Of a stretch of 63,498 nt of DNA, positions 24,084-32,876 are shown piece after piece. The notes under the pieces were generated by a model that had not been told where the DNA came from, made no database searches, and worked only from the letters and a program-made list of their open reading frames with translations. Within the stretch, counting starts at the first letter, position 1. Each line of letters begins with the position of its first letter. Origin of the DNA: Eubacterium sp. ER2 (GTDB lineage Bacteria > Bacillota > Clostridia > Lachnospirales > Lachnospiraceae); assembly GCF_000765215.1 (NCBI RefSeq), contig NZ_JPJE01000034.1:1-63498 (forward strand), given 5' to 3'. The translations under genes and the position numbers were made by a program.

Positions 24084-24154
24084 AGGGGATTGGTCAAATG
24101 GTATGACAGGAGTCTCCAAAACTCTTAGCGGGAGTTCGATTCTCTCATCCCCTG
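24084..24154 (+). tRNA. tRNA-Trp (CCA)
   Basis: Cloverleaf of 71 nt: acceptor AGGGGAT/ATCCCCT, short D arm GTC-AAATGGTAT-GAC, anticodon stem GGAGT/ACTCT around loop CTCCAAA (anticodon CCA), T arm GGGAG-TTCGATT-CTCTC, discriminator G. CCA is not encoded. Own promoter and terminator. Several G-U pairs and a 3-bp D stem make it less canonical than the usual bacterial tRNA-Trp, but all arms pair. Confidence 0.85.
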
Positions 24155-24160
24155 CTTTTG

Positions 24161-24207
24161 AAAAGCCTTGGGAACGGCGTAAAAGCGTTGTTTCTCAGGG
24201 CTTTTAT
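24161..24207 (+). terminator. terminator after tRNA-Trp
   Basis: AAAAGCCTTGGGAAC (24161-24175) pairs with GTTTCTCAGGGCTTTT (24190-24205) through Watson-Crick and G-U pairs. The tail is T-rich. Confidence 0.65.
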
Positions 24208-24287
24208 CTTTACCAAAAATTCACGATACAACTATTAATTCTTAGTCTTTATCAACATGTACAGAAATCCTGATGGAGAAAACAAAA

Positions 24288-25175
24288 ATGCCCATATTAC
24301 TTGATCATCAATTGCAGGAACAGATACCGCATGATATCTCAGCTTTTCCCATTGCATTTTATTGCGATGAGCTTGCCGCCCTGCCAGACCGTGCGGGACC
24401 TATTCACTGGCATCCCTACTTTGAGATTGCCACAGCGCAAAGTGGTGTCCTTGACTATCAAGTGGGACAAACCCATACGATTCTGGAGCCGGGGGACAGC
24501 ATCTTCGTCAACCAAAATGTGCTCCACGGAATCCGACAGCTGTCCGGCGCAGAGCCGGATCACCTTCCGATCATTGTTTTTTCCGCCACAGTGGTTGCCC
24601 CGGAGAACAGCTCTGTCTACCAGAAATATATCCAGCCGATTCTTGCGTGTAACTCTCTGCCCTTTGTTGTGTTCCGACACGACAGCAGTCTGTGGAAAGA
24701 GGTCCACAGGTGGATCCGCGCTACGTATCACGCCATACGGGAACATTCCGATTGTTACGAGCTGGAGGTTCAGCGCAATATCTCATGCATATTGGAGGCA
24801 GTCTTTCGCAATTTTGACTCTCTGCCAAAATCCGAAGCGTCACGGATACAGATGAACGCCCAGATACGGCTGCAGAAAATGCTGTCATATATTTACAAAA
24901 ATTACGACCAAACGGTCACTCTGACAGACATTGCCGACGCCGCCAATATCAGCCGCAGCGAAGCGGGACGTTGTTTCCAGTCCTTTCTGGGGTGTTCTCC
25001 GGTGGAGGCGCTCATTCAGTACCGCCTTCAAACAGCGCAGCGTTTGCTGCGGGAAACCACACTGACTCTGCAGGAGATCAGTTTTGCCTGCGGATTTCAT
25101 TCTGTCAATTACTTCAGTCGTCAATTCCGCAAAAGATACGGATATTCACCCGGTAAAAAACGCCAGCGGAAATGA
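24288..25175 (+). CDS. AraC-family transcriptional regulator
   Basis: 295-residue regulator with an N-terminal cupin sensing domain (HWHPYFEIATAQSG then LEPGDSIFVNQNVLHG, about 38-85 of the frame) and a C-terminal double helix-turn-helix (YDQTVTLTDIADAANISRSEAGRCFQ and LTLQEISFACGFHSVNYFSRQFRKRYGYSPG). The start at 24288 has GGAG about 9 nt upstream; the ATG at 24273 lacks a ribosome site. It lies before a DUF1349 fragment and an MFS transporter on the same strand, which it probably controls in response to a sugar. Confidence 0.88.
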   Translation: MPILLDHQLQEQIPHDISAFPIAFYCDELAALPDRAGPIHWHPYFEIATAQSGVLDYQVGQTHTILEPGDSIFVNQNVLHGIRQLSGAEPDHLPIIVFSATVVAPENSSVYQKYIQPILACNSLPFVVFRHDSSLWKEVHRWIRATYHAIREHSDCYELEVQRNISCILEAVFRNFDSLPKSEASRIQMNAQIRLQKMLSYIYKNYDQTVTLTDIADAANISRSEAGRCFQSFLGCSPVEALIQYRLQTAQRLLRETTLTLQEISFACGFHSVNYFSRQFRKRYGYSPGKKRQRK

Positions 25176-25277
25176 AGCTTGGGTAAATAATGCTTCTATT
25201 TGACGCTATAGTGCCTTTGACTTTGAAGATTTTGATTATATAATACGCTTAAATTCGAGTGTGAAAGGAGATCCACT

Positions 25278-25664
25278 ATGAAATTTAAGTGGTTAAACAA
25301 AAGCCGGATCGAACAGAGGAAGGGCCGGAACTGTTGGGCAAAATGTTGTTTTGAACTTACCGATTTTAGTACGCATGCTGTGGCAAGTGTAGTGACAAAG
25401 GGGAATTCCGATGATGCCAACGGATGCAATCTGGAAGGCAACACTGCCTGGCTGCGAGTTTGTCGGGTGGGCAACAATTTCGCGTTTCACTACTCTGTAG
25501 ATGGTGTCAATTTTTATATGATACGATATTTTCATCTCCCTGCGGATCCCGCCATCAAAGTGGGACTCCTGGCACAGGCTCCGATAGGCGACGGCGGCGT
25601 CCGGGTGTATGAAAATCTCAGCATTGAGAAAAAAACAGTAAAAAACATTCGGGCAGGTAAGTAA
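25278..25664 (+). CDS. DUF1349-family protein with an internal deletion
   Basis: 128 residues. It starts MKFKWLN, like full DUF1349 proteins (a concanavalin-like fold found in sugar clusters), then jumps to the second half NCWAKCCFELTDF... VVTKGNSDDANGCNLEGN... WLRVCRVGNNFAFHYSVDGVNFYMIRYFHLP ... VKVGLLAQAP. Full members are about 190-200 residues, so roughly 60 residues of the first sheet seem to be missing between residues ~15 and 20, without breaking the frame. A good ribosome site (AAAGGAG) precedes it. It may be non-functional. It sits 1 nt before the MFS gene. Confidence 0.7.
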   Translation: MKFKWLNKSRIEQRKGRNCWAKCCFELTDFSTHAVASVVTKGNSDDANGCNLEGNTAWLRVCRVGNNFAFHYSVDGVNFYMIRYFHLPADPAIKVGLLAQAPIGDGGVRVYENLSIEKKTVKNIRAGK

Positions 25665-25665
25665 T

Positions 25666-26856
25666 ATGGCTGAAACCAGAAAGTATCAAAAAACACTGAC
25701 AGCCTGCTATCTGGGATTTGTCACCCAGGCCATAGCCGCCAATTTCGCCCCCCTTCTGTTTCTTACTTTCCAAAATACCTATGGGATCTCGTTGAAAAAG
25801 ATTTCCCTGATCCCCGTTGTATTTTATCTCACCCAGCTGCTGGTTGACCTTGGAGCGAGCAGGTTTGCGGACAAAATTGGTTATCGCATCTGTGTGGTGA
25901 CATCCCAGGCAGTTTCAGCAGCGGGGCTTGTGCTGCTGGCGGTTCTCCCTGAAGTACTCCCTGTGCCATTTCCGGGGATCCTCATCGCAGTGATGTTTTA
26001 CGCCATCGGCAGCGGTCTTGTGGAGGTACTGGTAAGCCCTATCGTAGAGGCCTGCCCCTTCGAAAACAAGGACGGCAGGATGAGTTTACTGCACTCTTTT
26101 TACTGTTGGGGTGCGGTGGCCGTAATCCTGGGTTCCACTCTCTTTTTTGCAGTGTTTGGCACTGAGAACTGGAGGATACTCACGCTGATCTGGGCACTTG
26201 TACCGCTGGTAAATGTCTTTCAGTTCCTCGCATGTCCCATGGAGCGTCTGGTCGAAGAAGGCGAGAGTTTGCCTCTTCGCAGGCTGCTCCGACTGCCGCT
26301 ATTGTGGATGATGATTTTACTGATGATCTGTTCCGGCGCATCCGAGGCGGCCATGGCGCAGTGGGCATCCGCCTTTACAGAGGCAGGGCTCGGCGTCTCT
26401 AAAACAGTTGGGGATTTGGCTGGCCCCTGTCTATTTGCTGTTTTCATGGGTATCTCCCGTATGCTGTATGGAAAAATGAGCGGGAACCTGAACCTGACAA
26501 AAACCATGCTGCTGAGCGGCTTGCTGTGCGTGTCTTGCTATCTGCTGGCCTCTCTTTCCCCCGTGCCGCTTCTTGGCCTGACAGGGTGCGCTCTTTGCGG
26601 TTTCAGCGTAGGCATTATGTGGCCAGGCACGATCAGCCTTTCTTCCCAAAAGTGTCCGCAAGGCGGCACCGCTATGTTCGCTTTTTTGGCATTAGCAGGA
26701 GATTTTGGCGGAACAATAAGCCCGGCAATGGTAGGGAGTCTCTCGGAACTGGCTGACGGCAATCTGAAAGCGGGACTGCTGGCCGCTACAATCTTTCCGA
26801 TTCTTCTAGTGATTGGCTTGCTTACCGTGAACCGAAGGATGAAGGGTTCCATTTGA
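25666..26856 (+). CDS. MFS transporter (sugar-type)
   Basis: 396-residue twelve-helix permease. First half: AANFAPLLFLTFQNTYGISLKKISLIP and the loop RFADKIGYR (motif A-like, between helices 2 and 3); second half: GISRMLYGKMSG and CGFSVGIMWPGTISL. The pattern suits the FucP/GlpT-distant MFS group common in Firmicutes sugar clusters. It directly follows the DUF1349 gene, and both follow an AraC regulator, so uptake of a sugar or sugar derivative is likely. Substrate unknown. Confidence 0.85.
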   Translation: MAETRKYQKTLTACYLGFVTQAIAANFAPLLFLTFQNTYGISLKKISLIPVVFYLTQLLVDLGASRFADKIGYRICVVTSQAVSAAGLVLLAVLPEVLPVPFPGILIAVMFYAIGSGLVEVLVSPIVEACPFENKDGRMSLLHSFYCWGAVAVILGSTLFFAVFGTENWRILTLIWALVPLVNVFQFLACPMERLVEEGESLPLRRLLRLPLLWMMILLMICSGASEAAMAQWASAFTEAGLGVSKTVGDLAGPCLFAVFMGISRMLYGKMSGNLNLTKTMLLSGLLCVSCYLLASLSPVPLLGLTGCALCGFSVGIMWPGTISLSSQKCPQGGTAMFAFLALAGDFGGTISPAMVGSLSELADGNLKAGLLAATIFPILLVIGLLTVNRRMKGSI

Positions 26857-26880
26857 AGGCAACCGGATGGTACAGAGAAA

Positions 26881-26917
26881 GCCGGAAGCGCTCATTCACA
26901 GCGCTTCCGGCCTTTTT
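26881..26917 (+). terminator. terminator after the MFS gene
   Basis: Perfect 12-bp stem GCCGGAAGCGCT / AGCGCTTCCGGC (26881-26892, 26900-26911), 7-nt loop, then C-T5. Confidence 0.9.
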
Positions 26918-27008
26918 CCCGCTGAAAGATATAAAATCTCCTCCGTCATACGCAGCCCGCCTCTCTCATATAATGAAGAGACAACTGTAAGAGCAAGGAT
27001 ACGTCCCT

Positions 27009-27839
27009 ATGTACCGCAAAATAAAACCACTCCCCTGCCTCCGGGTCACACTTCTCCTGGCCGCCGCCTTTCTCCTCGGCCGCACCGCCGCCCAGGTGAC
27101 CTCCTTTGTCTCCTCCTCCCACTCTGACCGGATCCAGTCCTCCGCGGAGGGGAACTGGGGCCTTGGCTTCCAGGAGGAGGGCCAGCCCCCTGTGGGAAAC
27201 GCCACCTCCCAGGAGCTGGCGCAGTACGACGCCTACTATCTGGGCGACACAGATAAAAAGCGGATCTACCTGACCTTTGACGCAGGCTATGAGAACGGCA
27301 ACACGGAGCCCATCCTGGATGCACTGAAAAAGCACGAGGCCCCCGCCGCCTTTTTTGTGGTGGGCAATTTTATCTCTGAGAACCCGGACCTGATCCGCCG
27401 GATGGAGGAGGAAGGACACATTGTAGGCAACCACACCTCCACCCACCCCGATATGTCCCGGATCTCCACTCTGGAGACCTTCCGGGAAGAGCTGGAGGGT
27501 GTGGAAGCTTCCTATAAAGAGATCACAGGAAAGGAGATGACAAAGCTTTACCGCCCGCCCCAGGGGAAGTACAATGTGGAAAATCTGAAGATGGCCAAAG
27601 AGCTGGGCTACCACACCTTCTTCTGGAGCCTCGCCTACGTAGACTGGTACCAGGACGACCAGCCCTCAAAGGAGGCGGCCTTTGACAAGCTGCTTGGCCG
27701 CATCCACCCGGGCGCCATCGTCCTCCTCCACAGCACCTCCTCCACCAACGGGGAGATCATGGATGAGCTTCTGGGGAAATGGGAGGACATGGGCTACTCC
27801 TTCGGCTCCCTGGAAGAGCTGGTCCAGTCAGACAGATAG
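27009..27839 (+). CDS. pdaA: PdaA-like polysaccharide deacetylase (peptidoglycan)
   Basis: 276-residue exported enzyme: N-terminal membrane anchor (12-28), then a NodB deacetylase domain with the metal/catalytic motif TFDAGYEN (Asp91), HTSTHPDM (His142 and His146 bind the metal) and RPPQGKYN. The wording of these motifs is that of PdaA-type N-acetylmuramic acid deacetylases, which prepare muramic delta-lactam in spore cortex. That would fit a spore former, but a vegetative role is possible. Ribosome site AAGGA. Converges on thiC with a shared terminator. Confidence 0.82.
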   Translation: MYRKIKPLPCLRVTLLLAAAFLLGRTAAQVTSFVSSSHSDRIQSSAEGNWGLGFQEEGQPPVGNATSQELAQYDAYYLGDTDKKRIYLTFDAGYENGNTEPILDALKKHEAPAAFFVVGNFISENPDLIRRMEEEGHIVGNHTSTHPDMSRISTLETFREELEGVEASYKEITGKEMTKLYRPPQGKYNVENLKMAKELGYHTFFWSLAYVDWYQDDQPSKEAAFDKLLGRIHPGAIVLLHSTSSTNGEIMDELLGKWEDMGYSFGSLEELVQSDR

Positions 27840-27842
27840 CGT

Positions 27843-27864
27843 AAAAAGAGGCGGCCCCTCTTTT
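27843..27864. terminator. bidirectional terminator between pdaA and thiC
   Basis: AAAAAGAGG / CCTCTTTT stem (27843-27851 and 27857-27864) with flanking A and T runs, between convergent stops. Confidence 0.7.
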
Positions 27865-29175
27865 CTAGAGGATATCAATGTACTCCCCTGCCAGAGCTTT
27901 GTTCATGCTGCGCACCGCACAGAATTTACCGCACATGCTGCATGTATCGCTGTGGTCGTCCTCCGGGCTCCTGCTGTCCCGGATCGCTTTTGCTGTCTCC
28001 GGATCAAGGGCACATGCAAACTGGGCATCCCAGTCCAGCTTCTGTCTCGCCTCGGCCATACGGTCGTCTATATCTCTCGCACCCGGGATACCCTTGGCGA
28101 TGTCCGCCGCGTGAGCCGCGATCTTGGAGGCGATGATGCCCTGCTTCACGTCATCCACATTGGGAAGGGCCAGATGCTCTGCCGGCGTCACATAGCACAG
28201 GAAGGCAGCGCCGCTCATGGCTGCCACCGCGCCGCCGATGGCTGCTGTGATGTGATCGTAGCCCGGCGCGATATCTGTGACGAGAGGTCCAAGTACATAG
28301 AAGGGGGCGCCCATGCAGATGCTCTTCTGCACTTCCATGTTGGCAGCCACCTGGTCAAGGGGCACATGTCCCGGTCCCTCTACCATGACCTGCACATTGT
28401 GGTCCCAGGCCCGCTTGGTCAGCTCGCCTAAGCGGACCAGCTCCTCGATCTGGCACACGTCTGTGGCGTCGGCCAGACAGCCGGGACGGCAGGCGTCTCC
28501 CAGGGAGATGGTCACATCATACTCCTCGCAGATGTCCAGGATCTCGTCAAAATACTCGTAAAAGGGGTTCTCCTCCCCGGTCATGCTCATCCAGGCAAAC
28601 ACCAGGCTTCCTCCCCGGCTCACAATGTTCATTTTTCTCTTGTGCTTCCGGATCTGCTCAATGGTCTTGCGGGTAATGCCACAGTGGAGCGTCACAAAAT
28701 CCACTCCGTCCTCCGCGTGGAGACGGATCACATCAATAAAATCCTTAGCCGTCAGAGTGGCCAGATCCCTCTGATAATGGATCACACTGTCATATACCGG
28801 CACCGTCCCGATCATAACCGGGCACTCGCTTGTCAGCTTCTGCCGGAAGGGCTGGGTGTTTCCGTGGCTGGAGAGATCCATGATGGCCTCCGCCCCCAGA
28901 TTGACAGCGCTCATCACCTTCTGCATCTCGATGTCATAGTCCTTGCAGTCCCTGGACACCCCCAGGTTTACATTAATCTTTGTGCGGAGCATGCTGCCCA
29001 CGCCCTCCGGATCCAGGCAGGTGTGGCGCTTGTTGGCGCAGATCGCAACCTTCCCTTCCGCCACCAGCTGCATGAGCTTTTCTACCGGCATCTTCTCCTT
29101 CTCTGCCACCCTTTTGATCTGGGGTGTCACAATGCCCTTGCGGGCCGCATCCATCTGTGTTGTGTAAGCTTCCAT
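27865..29175 (-). CDS. thiC: phosphomethylpyrimidine synthase
   Basis: 436-residue radical SAM enzyme turning 5-aminoimidazole ribotide into HMP-phosphate, the pyrimidine half of thiamine. Visible marks are [22 protein letters not shown], the central SRGGSLVF, and the C-terminal cluster motif CSMCGKFC (CxxCxxxxC) that binds the 4Fe-4S cluster. ATG 29175 follows GGAGGTAGGACAA. It lies downstream of thiW in a TPP-riboswitch operon; a 43-codon ORF ends within its ribosome site. It is shorter than the E. coli form because the N-terminal extension is absent, as usual in clostridia. Confidence 0.95.
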   Translation of the reverse strand: MEAYTTQMDAARKGIVTPQIKRVAEKEKMPVEKLMQLVAEGKVAICANKRHTCLDPEGVGSMLRTKINVNLGVSRDCKDYDIEMQKVMSAVNLGAEAIMDLSSHGNTQPFRQKLTSECPVMIGTVPVYDSVIHYQRDLATLTAKDFIDVIRLHAEDGVDFVTLHCGITRKTIEQIRKHKRKMNIVSRGGSLVFAWMSMTGEENPFYEYFDEILDICEEYDVTISLGDACRPGCLADATDVCQIEELVRLGELTKRAWDHNVQVMVEGPGHVPLDQVAANMEVQKSICMGAPFYVLGPLVTDIAPGYDHITAAIGGAVAAMSGAAFLCYVTPAEHLALPNVDDVKQGIIASKIAAHAADIAKGIPGARDIDDRMAEARQKLDWDAQFACALDPETAKAIRDSRSPEDDHSDTCSMCGKFCAVRSMNKALAGEYIDIL

Positions 29176-29180
29176 TTGTC

Positions 29181-29312
29181 CTACCTCCATTTGTATTTGT
29201 CCTGTTTTCTCCGACGCCGGCCATGGAAAACGCAGGACAAAGGAACGCAAAATTCCCTTCTCCCCGTCCGGATGCCGACGCCTTCACCTCTGTATAACGC
29301 GGTGATCATCAT
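29181..29312 (-). CDS. 43-codon ORF upstream of thiC, possible leader peptide
   Basis: Reverse-strand ORF starting [11 protein letters not shown] with an excellent ribosome site (AAAGGAGGAAATACAGCC-ATG), rich in Arg at its end, and stopping at TAG inside the thiC ribosome site. An inverted repeat (GTCCTGCGTTTTCC / GGAGAAAACAGGAC) lies in its 3' half. It does not resemble a known protein. It may be a regulatory leader or a relic of a lost gene between thiW and thiC. Confidence 0.35.
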   Translation of the reverse strand: MMITALYRGEGVGIRTGRREFCVPLSCVFHGRRRRKQDKYKWR

Positions 29313-29418
29313 GGCTGTATTTCCTCCTTTGCAGTACAACCAGATTTTTCTATAGCGGCAGAAGGTGGTGTCCCCAATCTGCCGCTTTTTCAGAGGGCAC
29401 GCCCTCCGATAAACACAT

Positions 29419-29931
29419 TTACCCTGCTGCCCGCAGCTGGCTCATGACTCCGCCTCTCTCCAGCACTGTGATCAGGATAAAGGCCAGTATGCTCCCCGCC
29501 ACTGTAGACACGAGGAACGGTACAACGTACACGAAAAGTCCCGCAGGCTCCATCCCCATCAGAAGTTTGGCTGCCGGGTAGGCGCAAAGTCCGCCCAGGA
29601 TGCCTGTCCCAAGGGCCTCTGCCACGCAGGTCGGGGCCAGCTTCTTACAGGCCGCATAGACCAGTCCGCAGCAGAGGGCTCCCACCATGCTGCCGGGAAA
29701 TGCCAGAAGGCTTCCGATCCCCAGGATATTGCGCAGAAGGCTTGCCGTAAACGCAATCCCCACGCCCCAGCCGGGTCCCAGCGTAACCGCGGCCAGAATG
29801 TTGACCATGTGCTGTACCGGAGCGCATTTGCTGCCCGCTATGGGAAAACTGATCAGACTCCCCACCACGGCCAGGGCTGTGAGAACTCCCGCCAGCACCA
29901 GCTTTTTCGTTGCTGTATTTTGTTTCATCAA
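29419..29931 (-). CDS. thiW: ThiW, thiamine-precursor ECF transporter S component
   Basis: 170-residue membrane protein with five to six helices. The N-terminus LVLAGVLTALAVVGSLISFPIAGSKCAPVQHMVNILAAVTLGPGWGV is the ThiW signature, and it lies in a TPP-riboswitch operon with thiC. ThiW is predicted to bring in the thiazole precursor (HET) using the shared ECF energising module, which is not in this window. The start is TTG 29931 or ATG 29928, behind GGAG. Import of HET would complement the HMP made by ThiC. Confidence 0.9.
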   Translation of the reverse strand: MMKQNTATKKLVLAGVLTALAVVGSLISFPIAGSKCAPVQHMVNILAAVTLGPGWGVGIAFTASLLRNILGIGSLLAFPGSMVGALCCGLVYAACKKLAPTCVAEALGTGILGGLCAYPAAKLLMGMEPAGLFVYVVPFLVSTVAGSILAFILITVLERGGVMSQLRAAG

Positions 29932-29990
29932 TACACAGCTCCTTTCTCTATGTCCTCAGATCCAGTGGAAAGCTTTGCTGTGAAATAAGA

Positions 29991-30111
29991 GTTCCGCTTG
30001 CGGAACTTTCGCGCCGAGCGCAGTCGCTTTAGCGACTATTTTCTGCTTTGCGCGAGTGCGCATCCCACGGAGTGTTTTGTTTGACAGAAACAAGGTTTTC
30101 TATCAAACAAA
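29991..30111. repeat. cluster of short perfect hairpins between the TPP riboswitch and thiW
   Basis: Three self-complementary units in a row: GTTCCGCTTGCGGAAC (29991-30006), AGTCGCTTTAGCGACT (30022-30037), and TTTGTTTGACAGAAA (30076-30090) with its pair at 30096-30111. The last one overlaps the T run of the riboswitch terminator. GC-rich alternating segments lie between. This may be a dispersed intergenic repeat or part of the leader's regulation. Confidence 0.6.
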
Positions 30112-30239
30112 AAGAGATGCACGAGGGCATCTCCATTTCACACACGAATACACATCCCTACGTTGGCATTATCCAAATCAGGTTGCGGGTCGAGACGATA
30201 ACAGCCTCCTCTCAGCCGGCTAACGGCCAGCTCCCCGTG
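30109..30239 (-). promoter_or_regulatory. TPP riboswitch with terminator (thiW-thiC operon)
   Basis: On the reverse strand the aptamer (30239 to 30151) contains CTGAGA, ACCTGAT, GGATAATGCC and CGTAGGGA, the conserved thiamine-pyrophosphate (THI) elements. About 20 nt later comes a terminator: GAGATGC / GCATCTC (30127-30133, 30114-30120) with a T5 tail. TPP binding should favour this terminator and switch off thiW and thiC. Confidence 0.95.
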
Positions 30240-30315
30240 ACACGCTTATTCAACTGTATCTGATCACTTGTCATTATAGACCTGCCGGAGGTCATTTGCA
30301 AGGATTTTCGGTTCT

Positions 30316-30981
30316 CTATTTTGTTACCTGCTCCTCCATCCTGACCCTGGGAAGGTTCCACCGGTAGTGGGAGGCCAGACACCGGATCCCCAGGACAAGC
30401 AGCACTCCGGCGAACATGGCCGTCGTGATCCCGGTCGTCCTGTAGAGAAGCGTGCAGGCCACGGCTCCGGCTATGGAAGCGCAGGCATAGATGTGGCGGA
30501 CAAATATGTAGGGCGGGACCCCTGCCATGATGTCCCGGAGAAGTCCCCCTCCCACGCCGGTCACTGTGCCGGTGAAGATCAGAAGGAATGTATTGTCCCC
30601 GTGCCCCTGCTGGATGCCTGCGTTGACACCCACCACAGTAAAAATTCCCAGCCCCACCGCGTCCATCAGGAGCATGGCTCCGTCGTACAGCTTTCCCAGC
30701 CTGCCGCTGGAGCGAAAGCTGCGAAAATACGCCACCCCGAATACAAGGCAGGACACAAGGACCGCCACCGTCGCGTAGACCGGATCCCGAAACACATTGG
30801 GAGGAATGATCCCTACCACCACGTCCCGAATAGCTCCTCCGCCCACGGCGGTGACCACTCCCAGCACGCACACGCCAAATATATCCATAGATTTGCGGAT
30901 GCCCACCAGCGCGCCGGAGACCGCAAAGGCCACCGTGCCGATGATCTCCAGTATAAAGACAATGTTATCCTGCACACTCAT
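30316..30981 (-). CDS. TRIC-family cation channel protein (UPF0126)
   Basis: 221-residue membrane protein made of two homologous three-helix halves, as in bacterial trimeric intracellular cation channels (YadS/YicG). The repeated motif GAIRDVVVGIIPPNVF in half one and GLLRDIMAGVPPYIF in half two, each preceded by a glycine-rich helix break, is diagnostic. The start is ATG 30981 with AGAGGAAAAG upstream; the earlier in-frame start adds a segment without family similarity. Probably conducts K+ or another cation. Single gene. Confidence 0.9.
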   Translation of the reverse strand: MSVQDNIVFILEIIGTVAFAVSGALVGIRKSMDIFGVCVLGVVTAVGGGAIRDVVVGIIPPNVFRDPVYATVAVLVSCLVFGVAYFRSFRSSGRLGKLYDGAMLLMDAVGLGIFTVVGVNAGIQQGHGDNTFLLIFTGTVTGVGGGLLRDIMAGVPPYIFVRHIYACASIAGAVACTLLYRTTGITTAMFAGVLLVLGIRCLASHYRWNLPRVRMEEQVTK

Positions 30982-31142
30982 TTTTCTTTTCCTCTCATAC
31001 TCATCATTCTCATACAGGGCATAACAGCCCAGGTCATTATAGCACAATTCCATACCATGACAAGTCTAAAAAGAAAACTCCGATAAGCAGACCTATAAGC
31101 AGCTGTCCTTGCGCCGGCCGCTCTCTCCCCAGTGTCCCGGCG

Positions 31143-32876
31143 TCACAGCTTCCAGCCCGCCGCCGTCTCCCTGGCGTTCACAAACCTCCGATAAATGCCC
31201 TCCTCCTGCATCAGCTCCTCATGACGCCCTCTCTGGACAATTTTCCCTTTATCCACCACAAGGATCTGGTCTGCATGGCGGACTGTCTTCAGCCGGTGGG
31301 CGATCATGAGGATGGTCTTCTCCTTTGTCAGAGCGTCGATGGCCTCCACCAGCTCCTTCTCATTCTCCGGGTCCACATTTGCCGTGGCCTCATCCAGGAT
31401 GATGACCGGGGCGTCCTTCATCATGGCCCGGGCGACGGACAGACGCTGCTTCTCTCCCCCGGACAGGGAAGCCCCGCCCTCGCCGATAACCGTGTCATAG
31501 CCCTCAGGCAAAGCCATGATAAATTCGTGACAGCAGGCCTTTTTGGCGGCCTCCACCACCTTCTCCATGGGCGCCTCCTCCTGACCGAAGCGGATGTTGT
31601 TGGCGACCGTGTCCTGGAACAGGTACACGTTCTGGAACACAAAGCTGAAATTTTTCATCAGGCTGTCCATGCTGTAATCCCGCACATCCACGCCTCCCAG
31701 CCGCACGCAGCCCTGATCCACATCCCAGAACCGGGAGATGAGATGGCACAGGGTGGTCTTTCCTCCTCCGCTGGGCCCCACAATAGCTGTGGTGGTCCGC
31801 TCCGGGATGTGAACCGTGATCCCGTCGATGATGGGCCTCTTATCGTAGGAGAACGCAATGTCCTCCACATCGATGTCGTGACTTTTGGGCGTCAGGTCCC
31901 TGCCCTCTGTGTCCATGGGCTGCAGATCCAGGATTTCCTGTGCCTTATCCACGCTCACGTCCACAGTCCGCAGCAGAGCTGAGTAGTTTCCCGCCGAGTC
32001 CAGGCTGGAATAGACGATAAAGGAGCAGATCATCATGGAGATGCACACGATCAGATCCATTGTACCCGCCAGATAAAACCAGATGGACAGGAGGGTCATG
32101 GCCACGCCGGTCATCTTGGTGACAAAATTCTGGACGCACATGTAGGGAATAAATGTCTTCTCCAGCGTAAAGTTGCAGTCCTCATTTTCGCTGATAGCCG
32201 CATCCAGCTTCCGGCTCTGGGCACTCGTCATATTGTAGGCCCGCACCTCCATGATGCCCTGGATGTACTCCAGCAGCTTTTCCACAAGGCCGGAGTCGGC
32301 AGCGATCTTTCTCGGGGAGACCTTCTCGGATTTCCTCTGCATCCGGCTGTTGACAAGGAAGAAAAGGAGAAGGCCCGCCAGCACCACCAGGCCGATCCGC
32401 CAGTCGTAAAAGAGCAGCATGGCTGCGATGATGAGGGTGGTGAGCACGCCTTGGGTGGTGAGCATGACCACTCTGGTGGCCACGTCCCCCAGGTTCTCCA
32501 TGGTGTTGGTGGTGACGGAGGTAATGTATCCCATGCTGTTGCTGTTAAAATAGCCCATGGGCAGATACCGCAGGTGCTCTGCGATCTCGATCCGCTTCCC
32601 CGCCGCGGTGCCGTAGCCCGCCTCACACTGGATGATGGTGTTGTAATACTTCACGATGAAGCCGCCGATGATGCTGACAAGACAGATGCCCAGGCACTGC
32701 CAGATCACCGCTGTAGTCACATTTCCCCCGATGACCGCGTCCAGCATGAGCACGATAGCCGGGATTTTCAGGGCCTCAAAGAGGGCCATCAGCACGCCGA
32801 AGAAGATGGACAGGTAAAATTTGCGCCGGTTCTCTCCCCCGCAGAAATCAAAAAATTTTCTCAGAATTTTAAGCAT
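31143..32876 (-). CDS. ABC exporter-type half-transporter (second subunit)
   Basis: 577 residues: six membrane helices (about 15-300), then an ATPase with Walker A GPSGGGKTT, signature LSGGEKQR, Walker B VIILDEATANVD and H-loop IAHRLKT. Its ATG overlaps the end of the preceding ABC gene by 8 nt, so the two almost certainly form a heterodimer. Both ATPase sites look intact. The type resembles IrtAB/YbtPQ-like exporters-by-fold, some of which import siderophores; drug export is also possible. Operon: TetR, ABC, ABC. Confidence 0.9.
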   Translation of the reverse strand: MLKILRKFFDFCGGENRRKFYLSIFFGVLMALFEALKIPAIVLMLDAVIGGNVTTAVIWQCLGICLVSIIGGFIVKYYNTIIQCEAGYGTAAGKRIEIAEHLRYLPMGYFNSNSMGYITSVTTNTMENLGDVATRVVMLTTQGVLTTLIIAAMLLFYDWRIGLVVLAGLLLFFLVNSRMQRKSEKVSPRKIAADSGLVEKLLEYIQGIMEVRAYNMTSAQSRKLDAAISENEDCNFTLEKTFIPYMCVQNFVTKMTGVAMTLLSIWFYLAGTMDLIVCISMMICSFIVYSSLDSAGNYSALLRTVDVSVDKAQEILDLQPMDTEGRDLTPKSHDIDVEDIAFSYDKRPIIDGITVHIPERTTTAIVGPSGGGKTTLCHLISRFWDVDQGCVRLGGVDVRDYSMDSLMKNFSFVFQNVYLFQDTVANNIRFGQEEAPMEKVVEAAKKACCHEFIMALPEGYDTVIGEGGASLSGGEKQRLSVARAMMKDAPVIILDEATANVDPENEKELVEAIDALTKEKTILMIAHRLKTVRHADQILVVDKGKIVQRGRHEELMQEEGIYRRFVNARETAAGWKL

